64,000 nt of DNA from Terrihabitans soli. GTDB taxonomy: Bacteria; Pseudomonadota; Alphaproteobacteria; Rhizobiales; Methylopilaceae. Position 1 is the stretch's first letter, and each line of letters opens with the position of its first letter. Made by a program: the position numbers and the translations under genes. The notes under the pieces were generated by a model. That model worked only from the letters and a program-made list of their open reading frames with translations. It was not told where the DNA came from and ran no database searches. The DNA lies in contig NZ_AP023361.1 in assembly GCF_014191545.1 (NCBI RefSeq), positions 3,050,642-3,114,641 of the forward strand. Direction: 5' to 3'. Positions 56,840 through 64,000 of this stretch are shown piece by piece.

Positions 56840-57301
56840 TCAGATATTGAAGTCGAGGGTCGGCGCAGCTTCCCCGAACACCCGCCCATTCTGGGCGGCG
56901 CGGCAGAGATCGTCGACCGTGATTTCCTGGAGCTTTTCCAGGAAAATCTCGGACGCCCGGTCGATGGCCGGGACAACGACATCGCGCACCAGCGCCGACG
57001 GTTCGCCCCCCTCATCGCCATCTTCATGGCCGCCGGCCGGCGACGAAGACGCGGCGCGGACGATATCGGCCACGGTGATGCGGCGCCGTTCGCGGGCCAG
57101 CTCATAGCCGCCGCGCGGACCGCGCACGCCTTTCAGAATCCCCGAACGGACGAGAACCTGAAGCAGGGTTTCGAGATGTCGAGGCGGCAGGCTGTGGCGC
57201 GCCGAGAGAGCCTTTGCGGCTATCGGCGCGGGGCGGGCATGATAGGCAATATCAACCACAGCAGCGATCGCCAGAAGGCTGCGTCGCGGAAGAAGATTCA
57301 T
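56840..57301 (-). CDS. Rrf2 family transcriptional regulator
   Basis: 153-aa winged helix-turn-helix regulator: DIAYHARPAPIAAKALSARHSLPPRHLETLLQVLVRSGILKGVRGPRGGYELARERRRITVADIV, split. The family senses iron-sulfur or cysteine signals. It lacks the three-Cys cluster of IscR/NsrR (one Cys only, in the C-terminal helix), so it is closer to CymR-type sensors that pair with CysK. It sits directly upstream of cysK. Start ATG 57301, 16 bp after the dut stop. Confidence 0.88.
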   Translation of the reverse strand: MNLLPRRSLLAIAAVVDIAYHARPAPIAAKALSARHSLPPRHLETLLQVLVRSGILKGVRGPRGGYELARERRRITVADIVRAASSSPAGGHEDGDEGGEPSALVRDVVVPAIDRASEIFLEKLQEITVDDLCRAAQNGRVFGEAAPTLDFNI

Positions 57302-57317
57302 TCTCTTAGGCCCTTCC

Positions 57318-57776
57318 TCATCCTGTGCCGGTCGACCCAAAGCCGCCGGCGCCCCGTATTGTTGAGCTAATTACATCTGTCTCGTACAGCGCGGCCAGCT
57401 CCACCCTTGAGACGACGAGCTGTGCGATCCTCATACCTCTTGTGATGGTGAAATTTTCGCGCCCGAGATTGATGAGCAAAACCTGAACTTCACCCCGGTA
57501 ATCGGCATCCACCGTGCCCGGTGCATTGAGAACTGTAATTCCATGCCGGAGCGCGAGCCCCGAACGTGGTCTGACCTGGCCCTCATATCCCGGCGGAAGC
57601 TCAAGAATCAGCCCCGTGGGTACAAGACGCCGCTCGCCGGGACTTAACCCTAAAGGGGAAGCTTCTTCAACTGCCGCAAGGAGATCCATACCCGCTGCGC
57701 CATCGGTTTCCCGCGCCGGAAGAGGCAGGCCTTCCGCATGCGGAAGGCGCTTTACCGCAACCTTGAGTGCCGCCAT
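57318..57776 (-). CDS. dut: dUTP pyrophosphatase
   Basis: Hydrolyses dUTP to dUMP. 152 aa, trimer-type. All five motifs are present: [50 protein letters not shown] and GAGGFGSTG. The start ATG (57774-57776) shares its A with the TGA of coaBC (TGATG). Part of the ubiE-to-cysK run. Confidence 0.97.
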   Translation of the reverse strand: MAALKVAVKRLPHAEGLPLPARETDGAAGMDLLAAVEEASPLGLSPGERRLVPTGLILELPPGYEGQVRPRSGLALRHGITVLNAPGTVDADYRGEVQVLLINLGRENFTITRGMRIAQLVVSRVELAALYETDVISSTIRGAGGFGSTGTG

Positions 57777-58984
57777 CACATCATGCCCGCAAAAAGAGTA
57801 ACGAGCCGGGCGGCCACATCCTCTTTCGCCAGGGACGGCCAGCTTTCGACGCCCTGTTTCGAGACGATGTGAACGCTGTTGCAGCCGCCACCCATAATCC
57901 CGGTAGCGGGGGATACGTCATTGGCGACGATAAGGTCGCAGCCTTTGCGCTGAAGTTTCGCGCGGGCATTTTCGACGACATCCTGCGTCTCGGCGGCAAA
58001 ACCTACAACAAGTTTCGGACGTTCTTTTTTGCGTCCCGCAATCGTCGCAAGGATATCCGGGTTTTCAACCAGCGACAGTTCGGGCGGACCCTTCTGTCCC
58101 TTTTTGATCTTTGCGTCCTTCGCGTCGGCCACGCGCCAGTCGGCGACGGCGGCGGCGAAGATCGCAATATCGGCGGGAAGATGTTTTTCGACCGCGTCCA
58201 GCATTTCGCGCGCGGTCTCAACGCGCACGATCTGAACACCCGCCGGGTCCTGTATGGACACAGGGCCGGAGATCAAAGTGACTTTCGCACCGGCGCGTGC
58301 CGCAGCGGCGGCAAGTGCATGACCCTGCCGCCCCGAGGAGCGATTGGCGATCATCCGCACCGGGTCGATCGGCTCATGCGTCGGGCCGGAAGTGACGAGA
58401 ACATGCCTGCCGGCAAGCGCTTTTCCGCTTGTAAGGACGGCTTCGGCCGCAGCGAGAATTTCGAGCGGCTCGGCCATGCGGCCAAGACCGCTTTCGCCGC
58501 GCTCGGCCATCGCGCCCTCGTTCGGGCCGACAAACTGAATACCGTCGGACTTCAGCTGCCCGACATTGCGCGTTGTGGCAGCATGTGCCCACATGCGCGG
58601 GTTCATCGCCGGCGCAACGAGCACCGGCCGGTCGGTCGCAACGAGCACGGTCGAGGCAAGATCATTGGCAAGACCGTTCGCCATCTTCGCCAGAAGATCG
58701 GCGGTCGCGGGCGCAACGATGATCAGATCCGTATCGCGCGCCAGGCGGATATGGCCGACATCCTGCTCGTCCGCGAGATCGAAGAGACTGGTGAAGACGC
58801 GCTCGCCGGTGATGGCGCCCACCGCCAGCGGCGTGATGAACTGTGCACCCGCTTCGGTCAGGACCGCGCGCACGACCGCGCCCTGATCCTTGAGCCTCCG
58901 GATAAGGTCAAGGCTCTTATAGGCTGCGATGCCGCCGCCTATGATCAGGAGAATGCGCTGATCTTGCAAAGATTTATCAGTCAT
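57776..58984 (-). CDS. coaBC: Bifunctional phosphopantothenoylcysteine decarboxylase/synthetase
   Basis: Two steps of coenzyme A synthesis. 402 aa from ATG 58984. The flavin domain starts [21 protein letters not shown] and has [14 protein letters not shown] (PxMNxxMW). The ACGD cysteine motif of E. coli Dfp is not conserved; the equivalent stretch reads [16 protein letters not shown]. The CoaB domain has [26 protein letters not shown] and [11 protein letters not shown]. It overlaps dut by one base and is 29 bp after ubiB. Confidence 0.94.
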   Translation of the reverse strand: MTDKSLQDQRILLIIGGGIAAYKSLDLIRRLKDQGAVVRAVLTEAGAQFITPLAVGAITGERVFTSLFDLADEQDVGHIRLARDTDLIIVAPATADLLAKMANGLANDLASTVLVATDRPVLVAPAMNPRMWAHAATTRNVGQLKSDGIQFVGPNEGAMAERGESGLGRMAEPLEILAAAEAVLTSGKALAGRHVLVTSGPTHEPIDPVRMIANRSSGRQGHALAAAAARAGAKVTLISGPVSIQDPAGVQIVRVETAREMLDAVEKHLPADIAIFAAAVADWRVADAKDAKIKKGQKGPPELSLVENPDILATIAGRKKERPKLVVGFAAETQDVVENARAKLQRKGCDLIVANDVSPATGIMGGGCNSVHIVSKQGVESWPSLAKEDVAARLVTLFAGMM

Positions 58985-59013
58985 GGCCGGGTCGCGCTTT
59001 TGCGGCGCTTTGT

Positions 59014-60585
59014 CTAGCGCAGAACAATAAATAAAGCGAGAAGTCCTACAATCGCCCACAACGCCAGATGGCCAAAACGCGACCTTTTGGCTTCAGCCTC
59101 CCCAATATTGCGCACGGTTTGGGCATCGAGGGGGAAGCCGCGGACGGTCATGTCCTCAAGATTGGCGGCCAGGCGCTGGGTTCTCTGGATGAGTTCGGGG
59201 ACTTCGGTGAGCGCGAGACCGAGCTCCACCGCCCCTTCCGCCGCGTCCTCGATCTTGCCGATCGGGCCGAGATAACGGGTGATCCAGTCGCGGACCACGG
59301 GCTCTGCCGCACTCCACATATCGAGCTTGGGATCGAGCGAACGCGCCACGCCCTCGACCACGACCATGGTCTTTTGCAGCATGATCAGCTCGGGGCGCGT
59401 CTGCATGTGAAAGATTTCGGTGATCTCAAAGAGCTGCGTCAGAAGACGCGCCATCGAGACTTCCTGCGCGGTGCGGCCATGCGTCGGCTCGCCGACCGAG
59501 CGCAGCGCGCGGGCAAACTCTTCAACGGATTGATCGGCGGGCACATAGCCGGCGCGGAAATGCACTTCGGCGACTCTGCGATAATCGCGTTCGATGAAGC
59601 CGTAGAGCATCTCGGCCAGGAAGCGCTTTTCCTTCGGCCCGAGCCGTCCGGTGATGCCGAGATCGACGGCAACGATATTGCCCGCCGCATCGACGAAGAG
59701 ATTTCCCGGATGCATGTCGGCATGGAAGAAGCCGTCGCGCATCGCATGGCGCAGGAAACTCTGGATGAGAAGACGGCCGAGCGCCGGCAGATCGTGTCCG
59801 GCGGCGCGCAGGCCCTCATGATCGTTCAGCGGAACGCCGTCGATCCATTCAAGCGTCAGAACATCTTTCGCCGTGCGCGCCCAATCGATGCCGGGCACGC
59901 GGAAGCCCGGATCGTTTTTCGTGTTCTCACCCATTTCGGAGAGGGCGGCGGCTTCCAGTCGCAAATCCATTTCAAACGCGACGGATCGGGCCAGCGTATC
60001 GACCACGGCGACGGGTCTGAGGCGCCGCACCGGCGGATTGAAGCGCTCGACCTGGCGCGCAATGGCGTAGAAGGCTTTTAGATCGCGCGCAAAGCGCCGC
60101 GCCACATCGGGACGCAGAACTTTCACCGCGACGGGCAGCTTCTGGCCGAAATCATCGACCTCGGCTTTGTGCACCTGGGCGATGGACGCGGCGGCGACCG
60201 GCGGGCCGAATTCGGAATAAAGCTGCGCGAGCGGCCGCTCCAGCGAACGCGCGACAATCTCTTCGGCAATCTTCTGCGGGAACGGCGCCATCCGGTCCTG
60301 CAGCGTTTCGAGATCGCGCGCGATGACGGCGCCGACGACATCGGGGCGCGTTGCGAGGAACTGGCCGAGCTTCACATAAGAGGGGCCGAGGCGCTCAAGC
60401 GCTGCGGCCAAAGGCGCGCCTTTGGTGGCGGCGGGGCCACGGCGTTCGACGAGTCTTAAAAGACGGATGCCGAGTTTGAGCGGCCCGCGCACCTCGTGAA
60501 GATCGAGCTCGCGGAAGACGCCTTCACGCGCGAACACATACCCCGTGCGCGCGATACGTCCGAACTGGGCGAATTCGCTCAGCAC
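59014..60585 (-). CDS. ubiB: Ubiquinone biosynthesis kinase-like protein UbiB
   Basis: Membrane-associated ABC1/ADCK atypical kinase needed for ubiquinone synthesis. 523 aa from GTG 60585, which follows the ubiE stop by one base; an ATG at 60621 inside ubiE would add 12 residues. Features: KxGQFLATRP-type segment (YVKLGQFLATRPDV), AAASIAQVHKAEV, VAVKVLRPDV (the ATP-site Lys) and DMHPGNLFVD, and two C-terminal membrane helices. It works with ubiE next door. Confidence 0.93.
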   Translation of the reverse strand: MLSEFAQFGRIARTGYVFAREGVFRELDLHEVRGPLKLGIRLLRLVERRGPAATKGAPLAAALERLGPSYVKLGQFLATRPDVVGAVIARDLETLQDRMAPFPQKIAEEIVARSLERPLAQLYSEFGPPVAAASIAQVHKAEVDDFGQKLPVAVKVLRPDVARRFARDLKAFYAIARQVERFNPPVRRLRPVAVVDTLARSVAFEMDLRLEAAALSEMGENTKNDPGFRVPGIDWARTAKDVLTLEWIDGVPLNDHEGLRAAGHDLPALGRLLIQSFLRHAMRDGFFHADMHPGNLFVDAAGNIVAVDLGITGRLGPKEKRFLAEMLYGFIERDYRRVAEVHFRAGYVPADQSVEEFARALRSVGEPTHGRTAQEVSMARLLTQLFEITEIFHMQTRPELIMLQKTMVVVEGVARSLDPKLDMWSAAEPVVRDWITRYLGPIGKIEDAAEGAVELGLALTEVPELIQRTQRLAANLEDMTVRGFPLDAQTVRNIGEAEAKRSRFGHLALWAIVGLLALFIVLR

Positions 60586-60586
60586 G

Positions 60587-61357
60587 TCAGAGCCGCCAGC
60601 CGGAGTGAAGCGCGGCGACACCGCCGGTATAGGGCGTGTAGCTGACGCGCTCGAAACCCGCTGTCCGCATCATGTGGGCGAGATCGTCGGGCGGCGGGAA
60701 TTTGCGGATGCTTTCGACGAGATAGCGATAGGCATCCTCATCGCCGGCGACATGCTTGCCGATCTGCGGGATCACTTTGAAGGAATAGGTGTCGTAGATC
60801 TTGTCGAAGACCGCGACATCGACCGTCGAAAATTCCAGACAAAAGAAACGGCCGCCGGGCGCCAGCACACGCCGAGCTTCAGCGAGCGCTTTGTCCATCT
60901 GCGGCACATTGCGCAGGCCGAAGGAAATCGTCACCGCATCGAAGCTGTGTTCGGGAAAAGGCAGCTCCTCGGCCGTGCCTTCGACGATCTCGACGCGCTT
61001 TTCGAACCCGGCCTCTTTCGTCCGCGCCCGTCCGACATCGAGCATTGCCGGATTGATGTCGAACAAAGTGACGTGAACGCCCGGGCCGCCGCGCTTCAGC
61101 GCGCGCAGAGCAATGTCTCCGGTGCCGCCCGCCACATCGAGGAGGCGGAAGCGCCGCGCGCCGCGCGGCAGAGAGAGTTCGGTGATGAGCGAGGACTTCC
61201 AGGCGCGGTGCAGCCCGGCCGACATCAGATCGTTCATCAGATCATAGTTCGACGCGACCTCTTCGAAGACGCGGTTCACCCGCCCCTGCTTGTCGCGCAA
61301 GGCAATGTCTTCAAATCCGAAATGGGTGGTTTCTGACCCGGTCGCGCGGTCGGACAT
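60587..61357 (-). CDS. ubiE: Demethylmenaquinone/ubiquinone methyltransferase UbiE
   Basis: SAM methyltransferase for ubiquinone (and menaquinone) synthesis. 256 aa from ATG 61357; ATG 61369 is an alternative that would add four residues. Motifs: [41 protein letters not shown], and [26 protein letters not shown]. First gene of the run ubiE-ubiB-coaBC-dut-rrf2-cysK. Divergent from mutM. Confidence 0.96.
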   Translation of the reverse strand: MSDRATGSETTHFGFEDIALRDKQGRVNRVFEEVASNYDLMNDLMSAGLHRAWKSSLITELSLPRGARRFRLLDVAGGTGDIALRALKRGGPGVHVTLFDINPAMLDVGRARTKEAGFEKRVEIVEGTAEELPFPEHSFDAVTISFGLRNVPQMDKALAEARRVLAPGGRFFCLEFSTVDVAVFDKIYDTYSFKVIPQIGKHVAGDEDAYRYLVESIRKFPPPDDLAHMMRTAGFERVSYTPYTGGVAALHSGWRL

Positions 61358-61434
61358 GATCTTCTTCATCTGGCGCGCGGACCCTATATTAGGAGGGGGC
61401 AGGACGCTAGGTTCGGGTCCCACTAGCCTTAACC

Positions 61435-62286
61435 ATGCCCGAGCTCCCTGAAGTCGAAACCGTCCGCCGCGGCCTCGAGCCCGCCCTTCTCGGCGCAAAG
61501 CTGGTGAAGGCGGAGGCGCGCCGCAAGGATTTGCGCTTTCCCTTCCCGCCGGCCTTTGCCGAAAAGCTCACCGGCCGCACGATCACGGCGCTGACCCGCC
61601 GCGCAAAATATCTCTTGGCCGATCTCGACGACGGCCAGGTCCTGATCGCCCATCTCGGCATGTCGGGCTCTTTCCGGGTCGAGGACGAGGTGCCCGGCGC
61701 CTTTCATCGCGAACGCTCGCGGCTTGCCGCGCATGACCACGTGGTGCTGACGACCGATAGGAACGTCACCGTCACCTATAACGATCCGCGCCGGTTCGGC
61801 TTCATGCTCCTGGTGCCGCGGTCGGAACTCGACAGCCACCCCCTGATCAAAGACCTCGGCATCGAGCCGCTCGGCAATGAGCTGTCGGGCGAATACCTTC
61901 TTTCGGTATTTACAAAGCGCTCGGCGCCGCTGAAGGCCGCCCTCCTCGACCAGAAGACCATTGCCGGGCTCGGCAATATTTATGTCTGCGAAGCCCTGTT
62001 CCGCGCCGGCCTGTCGCCCAAACGGACGGCGCGGACCCTCAGACTGGCGGCCGCGGAGCGCCTGGCGGAGGCGATAAGGGCGGTGCTGCAGGAAGCGGTG
62101 GAGGCCGGCGGCTCGTCCCTGCGCGATCACGCCCAGACCAATGGGGAACTCGGCTATTTCCAGCACCGGTTCGCCGTCTATGACCGTGCCGGAGAGCCCT
62201 GCCCGAGGGAGGGCTGCAAAGGGACGGTCCGGCGGATCGTCCAGAGCGGAAGATCGACCTTTTACTGCCCGGCCTGCCAGAAATAG
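61435..62286 (+). CDS. mutM: Formamidopyrimidine-DNA glycosylase
   Basis: Removes 8-oxoguanine and FaPy lesions. 283 aa: N-terminal [15 protein letters not shown] with catalytic Pro2 and Glu3, Lys around position 60 ([15 protein letters not shown]) and the C-terminal zinc finger [28 protein letters not shown], given in pieces as C-x4-C and C-x2-C. Followed by rpsT after 169 bp with a good promoter. Confidence 0.98.
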   Translation: MPELPEVETVRRGLEPALLGAKLVKAEARRKDLRFPFPPAFAEKLTGRTITALTRRAKYLLADLDDGQVLIAHLGMSGSFRVEDEVPGAFHRERSRLAAHDHVVLTTDRNVTVTYNDPRRFGFMLLVPRSELDSHPLIKDLGIEPLGNELSGEYLLSVFTKRSAPLKAALLDQKTIAGLGNIYVCEALFRAGLSPKRTARTLRLAAAERLAEAIRAVLQEAVEAGGSSLRDHAQTNGELGYFQHRFAVYDRAGEPCPREGCKGTVRRIVQSGRSTFYCPACQK

Positions 62287-62346
62287 GGTCAGGTATGGGG
62301 CTAGGCAGAGGGGGCCAAAAATCGGCCTTCCGGGCGGGTCTTTCCG

Positions 62347-62375
62347 TTGACCTTCAGAGGCGTTGCGACTATGAA
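62347..62375 (+). promoter_or_regulatory. Housekeeping sigma-70 promoter of rpsT
   Basis: TTGACC (62347-62352), 17 nt, TATGAA (62370-62375). It lies 80 bp before the rpsT ATG. Confidence 0.65.
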
Positions 62376-62455
62376 AACGGCCAATGCGGCGGGGCTTCTC
62401 CGCCGCGCGATTATTTTGAGCTGCCTTTTAGGCCGCCAGACCCAAGGATCATACA

Positions 62456-62722
62456 ATGGCCAATACTACCTCGGCCAAGAAGGCTGCGCGTAAGATCGCG
62501 CGCCGTACCGAGATCAACAAAAGCCGCAAGACGCGTATGCGCTCTTCGGTTCGTAAGGTCGAAGAGGCCCTCGCCTCGGGCGATGCCAAGGCGGCCTCCG
62601 AGGCCCTGAAGGCCGCCCAGCCGGAGCTGATGAGCGCCGCGCAGAAGGGGATCCTTCATAAGAACACGGCCTCCCGCAAGGTTTCGCGGCTCGCGGCGCG
62701 TGTAAAGGCGCTCAAGGCCTGA
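62456..62722 (+). CDS. rpsT: Ribosomal protein bS20
   Basis: 88-aa 30S protein: [20 protein letters not shown] and VKALKA. Two long basic helices with [40 protein letters not shown] between. It lies alone between a sigma-70 promoter and a terminator, close to mutM. In many Hyphomicrobiales dnaA is near rpsT, but here a non-coding stretch follows. Confidence 0.98.
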   Translation: MANTTSAKKAARKIARRTEINKSRKTRMRSSVRKVEEALASGDAKAASEALKAAQPELMSAAQKGILHKNTASRKVSRLAARVKALKA

Positions 62723-62752
62723 CACCCTCTTAAGTGTCCGAATTCCAACATT

Positions 62753-62780
62753 AAGCCCGGCCGCAAGCCGGGCTTTTTTG
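62753..62780 (+). terminator. Rho-independent terminator after rpsT
   Basis: AAGCCCGGC (62753-62761), loop CGCAA, GCCGGGCTT (62767-62775) and a TTTT tail. Confidence 0.95.
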
Positions 62781-63183
62781 TGGCTTTTTCTGGCCATAAT
62801 CGCCTTGGAAGGCGTTCCTGGGCCCGTGGCATTCGCGTCACGCCACCGTTGTTAAAGTGTCACGTTTTGCTCAATTGCGGTTTTGAGCCCCTTGACTCAG
62901 GAATCCCCTGAATCCTCAGCAGGTGCGGTTTTAGGGGTCCGACCGATCAAAAATTAGTTAATAAATTCATAACGATAAGGGATATACGTCCCCCGGAGGC
63001 ACCCCAGGGTGAGAAGATACTCCCGGGGGCGAAACTTTTTTGACGGTCCGGCGACTAAAATATCACGCTCATATACCAGTCCCGAATCTCAAGAAGATCA
63101 GGGCTTTGCCACAATGTGTCAGCCCAAACCGTAAAGACACAGGTGAGCCCGGCTCACTTTCGATCCCGTTTTCGGGTTGCGTG
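62781..63183. other. Non-coding stretch with several hairpins
   Basis: No frame with a good start is seen. It holds CCCCCGGAG/CTCCCGGGGG with one bulge (62990-63029) followed by TTTTTT, a TTAA-N7-ATAA site (62958-62972) close to the CtrA pattern TTAA-N7-TTAA, GTGAGC/GCTCAC (63143-63157) and CCCG-TTTT-CGGG (63165-63176). A small RNA gene ending near 63041 is possible. No good DnaA boxes were found. Confidence 0.4.
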
Positions 63184-63328
63184 ACCAATTAGGGCATGGC
63201 TAATTTGGGTCCGTCGGAGGGCGGCGCCCGAAGACCCCAAAAAATGTTGCAGAGTAAAGCCCGCCCCAAAAGCGGGTTGGGGAGCGTATTGCCTGAAGTC
63301 TGATGGGCTGGGGCGTCCAAGACTTCAG
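63184..63328 (+). ncRNA. Candidate structured leader RNA of the rhodanese gene
   Basis: A chain of hairpins: ACCAATTAG/CTAATTTGGGT (63184-63210), GGGTC/GACCC enclosing GGGC-GGC-GCCC (63207-63237), CCCGC/GCGGG (63260-63276), and a perfect CTGAAGTC/GACTTCAG (63293-63328) with GGGC/GTCC inside. It lies 118-263 nt before the ATG of a rhodanese gene. I recall an alphaproteobacterial candidate riboswitch class (sul1 RNA) upstream of rhodanese and homocysteine synthesis genes, and this may be one. Not proven. Confidence 0.4.
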
Positions 63329-63446
63329 AGCCGGGGAAAGCAACCGAGTTGGTCTGCGATCTCCGCACCCTGATGTGGCGTACAAGAATACAAAGAAACG
63401 GCGGGGATGTGCTTCGTTTTACTACGGAGCGCATGATGGAGAAGTT

Positions 63447-63893
63447 ATGGCTCTGCAATCTGCAGTTGGTTATGCCGGCGACGTCGATGCGTCTACGGCC
63501 TACCAAGAGCTTGCCAATGATGCGACTGCCCAGCTGATCGACGTGCGGACCAGGGCGGAGTGGAGCTTTGTCGGAATTCCCGATCTTAGCGCCCTCGGCA
63601 AGGAACCGCTCCTGATCGAATGGCAGAGCTGGCCTCAGATGCAGGTCACGGCCGACTTCCTCGACAAGCTGAAGGCGTCGCTCAAAGAGCGCGGCGTCGG
63701 CCCGGCTGTCCCGCTTTATTTCCTATGCCGGTCGGGGGTGCGCAGCGCCGCCGCGGCAGCCTGCGCTGTGACCATCGGGTTCGAGCGCAGTTTCAATATT
63801 GCAGGCGGCTTTGAAGGCCCGCCCGATCAGGCCCGCCACCGGGGCTTCGTCGCGGGCTGGAAAGCCAGTGATCTCCCTTGGGTTCAGAGCTGA
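63447..63893 (+). CDS. Rhodanese-like sulfurtransferase
   Basis: 148-aa single-domain rhodanese from ATG 63447 with GGAG eight bases before. It opens with AYQELANDATAQLIDVRTRAEW and has the active-site loop FLCRSGVRSAAAAACAV with catalytic Cys at about residue 95. It moves sulfane sulfur to a thiol acceptor such as a persulfide carrier. The upstream in-frame ATG at 63303 lies in the structured leader. It is followed by another frame after 14 bp, so it is probably the first gene of an operon. Confidence 0.9.
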   Translation: MALQSAVGYAGDVDASTAYQELANDATAQLIDVRTRAEWSFVGIPDLSALGKEPLLIEWQSWPQMQVTADFLDKLKASLKERGVGPAVPLYFLCRSGVRSAAAAACAVTIGFERSFNIAGGFEGPPDQARHRGFVAGWKASDLPWVQS

Positions 63894-63907
63894 GGCGGCA
63901 AAAAACA

Positions 63908-64000
63908 ATGACGGACGATGACCAGTACCTCGATCGAACCGCGCGAACGCGGATCGACGAATCCCAAGAGACCTCCAGCACTTTTTCCCAGGAGACAGAA
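63908..64000 (+). CDS. Partial gene, N-terminal 31 codons only
   Basis: ATG 63908 with a purine-rich GAGGCGG upstream; MTDDDQYLDRTARTRIDESQ and further acidic Ser/Thr/Gln residues, cut by the window edge. Too short to identify. Neighbours leave two guesses: a homocysteine-synthesis gene following the rhodanese, or dnaA as found near rpsT in some relatives. Neither motif is visible in these residues. Confidence 0.45.
   Translation, partial: MTDDDQYLDRTARTRIDESQETSSTFSQETE

Noticed and set aside
62958..62972. CtrA-like site and possible replication origin
   Set aside because: Only one imperfect site and no DnaA boxes were seen, so an origin cannot be claimed.
63020..63045. GGGGGCGAAA followed by TTTTTTGACGG recalls the 5' end of a tmRNA
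   Set aside because: No tag-peptide frame of the AANDN type, no T-arm sequence and no matching acceptor strand were found around it on either strand.
63908..64000. Start of dnaA
   Set aside because: The 31 residues visible do not show the WxxV or leader motifs of DnaA N-termini that I know; the position near rpsT alone is not enough.

Overview
The window is a 64 kb piece of a GC-rich alphaproteobacterial chromosome, most likely Hyphomicrobiales (Rhizobiales). The evidence is an Irr-type Fur regulator with the DHHHF motif and an ICE-like box, a RegB/RegA (ActS/ActR) redox pair, a Rhizobium-type PmtA, an MmcB nuclease, the gene order dnaK-dnaJ-pmtA-pyrF-DUF1330-dapB-gpmA, and palindromic intergenic repeats of a type I associate with Nitrobacteraceae-like genomes. 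Genus cannot be fixed from the sequence. No rRNA, tRNA, CRISPR array, transposase or phage gene was seen; this is mostly core chromosome with a few accessory inserts.

Layout. 1-7.8 kb is a surface-glycan region: an amino-deoxysugar pair (fdtA/fdtB-like), a family 2 glycosyltransferase, an acyltransferase, an STT3/PglB-like membrane protein, a GtrA protein and an FAD-dependent oxidoreductase. 7.9-13.3 kb carries an RND efflux adaptor and pump, then a DUF2946-like protein and a PCuAC copper chaperone, closed by a strong terminator. 13.3-17.9 kb has mmcB, the regA/regB pair and an ABC exporter. 18.0-22.8 kb is the heat-shock block grpE, dnaK, dnaJ, with two matching sigma-32-type promoters. 22.8-27.2 kb is a tight metabolic operon ending at irr. 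27.2-37.3 kb mixes single genes: a D-2-hydroxyacid dehydrogenase, a ThiF/MoeB enzyme, argG, a HIRAN/TerB-like protein, PBP1A, a YgjP-like peptidase and an alpha/beta hydrolase.

37.4-45.3 kb is the translation cluster infC | rpmI-rplT-pheS-pheT, interrupted after infC by an opposing three-gene TadE/TadG operon. infC appears to start at ATT. 45.3-48.9 kb is an overlapping operon (YiiX-like, EI24, YnfA, fused PabB-PabC). 48.9-54.6 kb has nth, DUF2244, a repeat-built secreted protein and typA. 54.7-61.4 kb, on the minus strand, holds a GumN/TraB protein and a probable operon ubiE-ubiB-coaBC-dut-rrf2-cysK. 61.4-64 kb holds mutM, rpsT, a 0.7 kb non-coding stretch with several hairpins, a rhodanese gene and the first 31 codons of another gene.

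The signals most worth following are: (1) a chain of hairpins forming the leader of the rhodanese gene (63184-63328), a candidate cis-regulatory RNA; (2) two copies of a roughly 122 bp multi-hairpin repeat (13842-13964 and 29439-29560) with compensatory base changes, each ending 1 bp from a minus-strand stop codon; (3) a secreted protein built from about five 57-residue repeats; (4) an STT3-like membrane protein without the WWD motif; (5) a HIRAN plus TerB-like protein.
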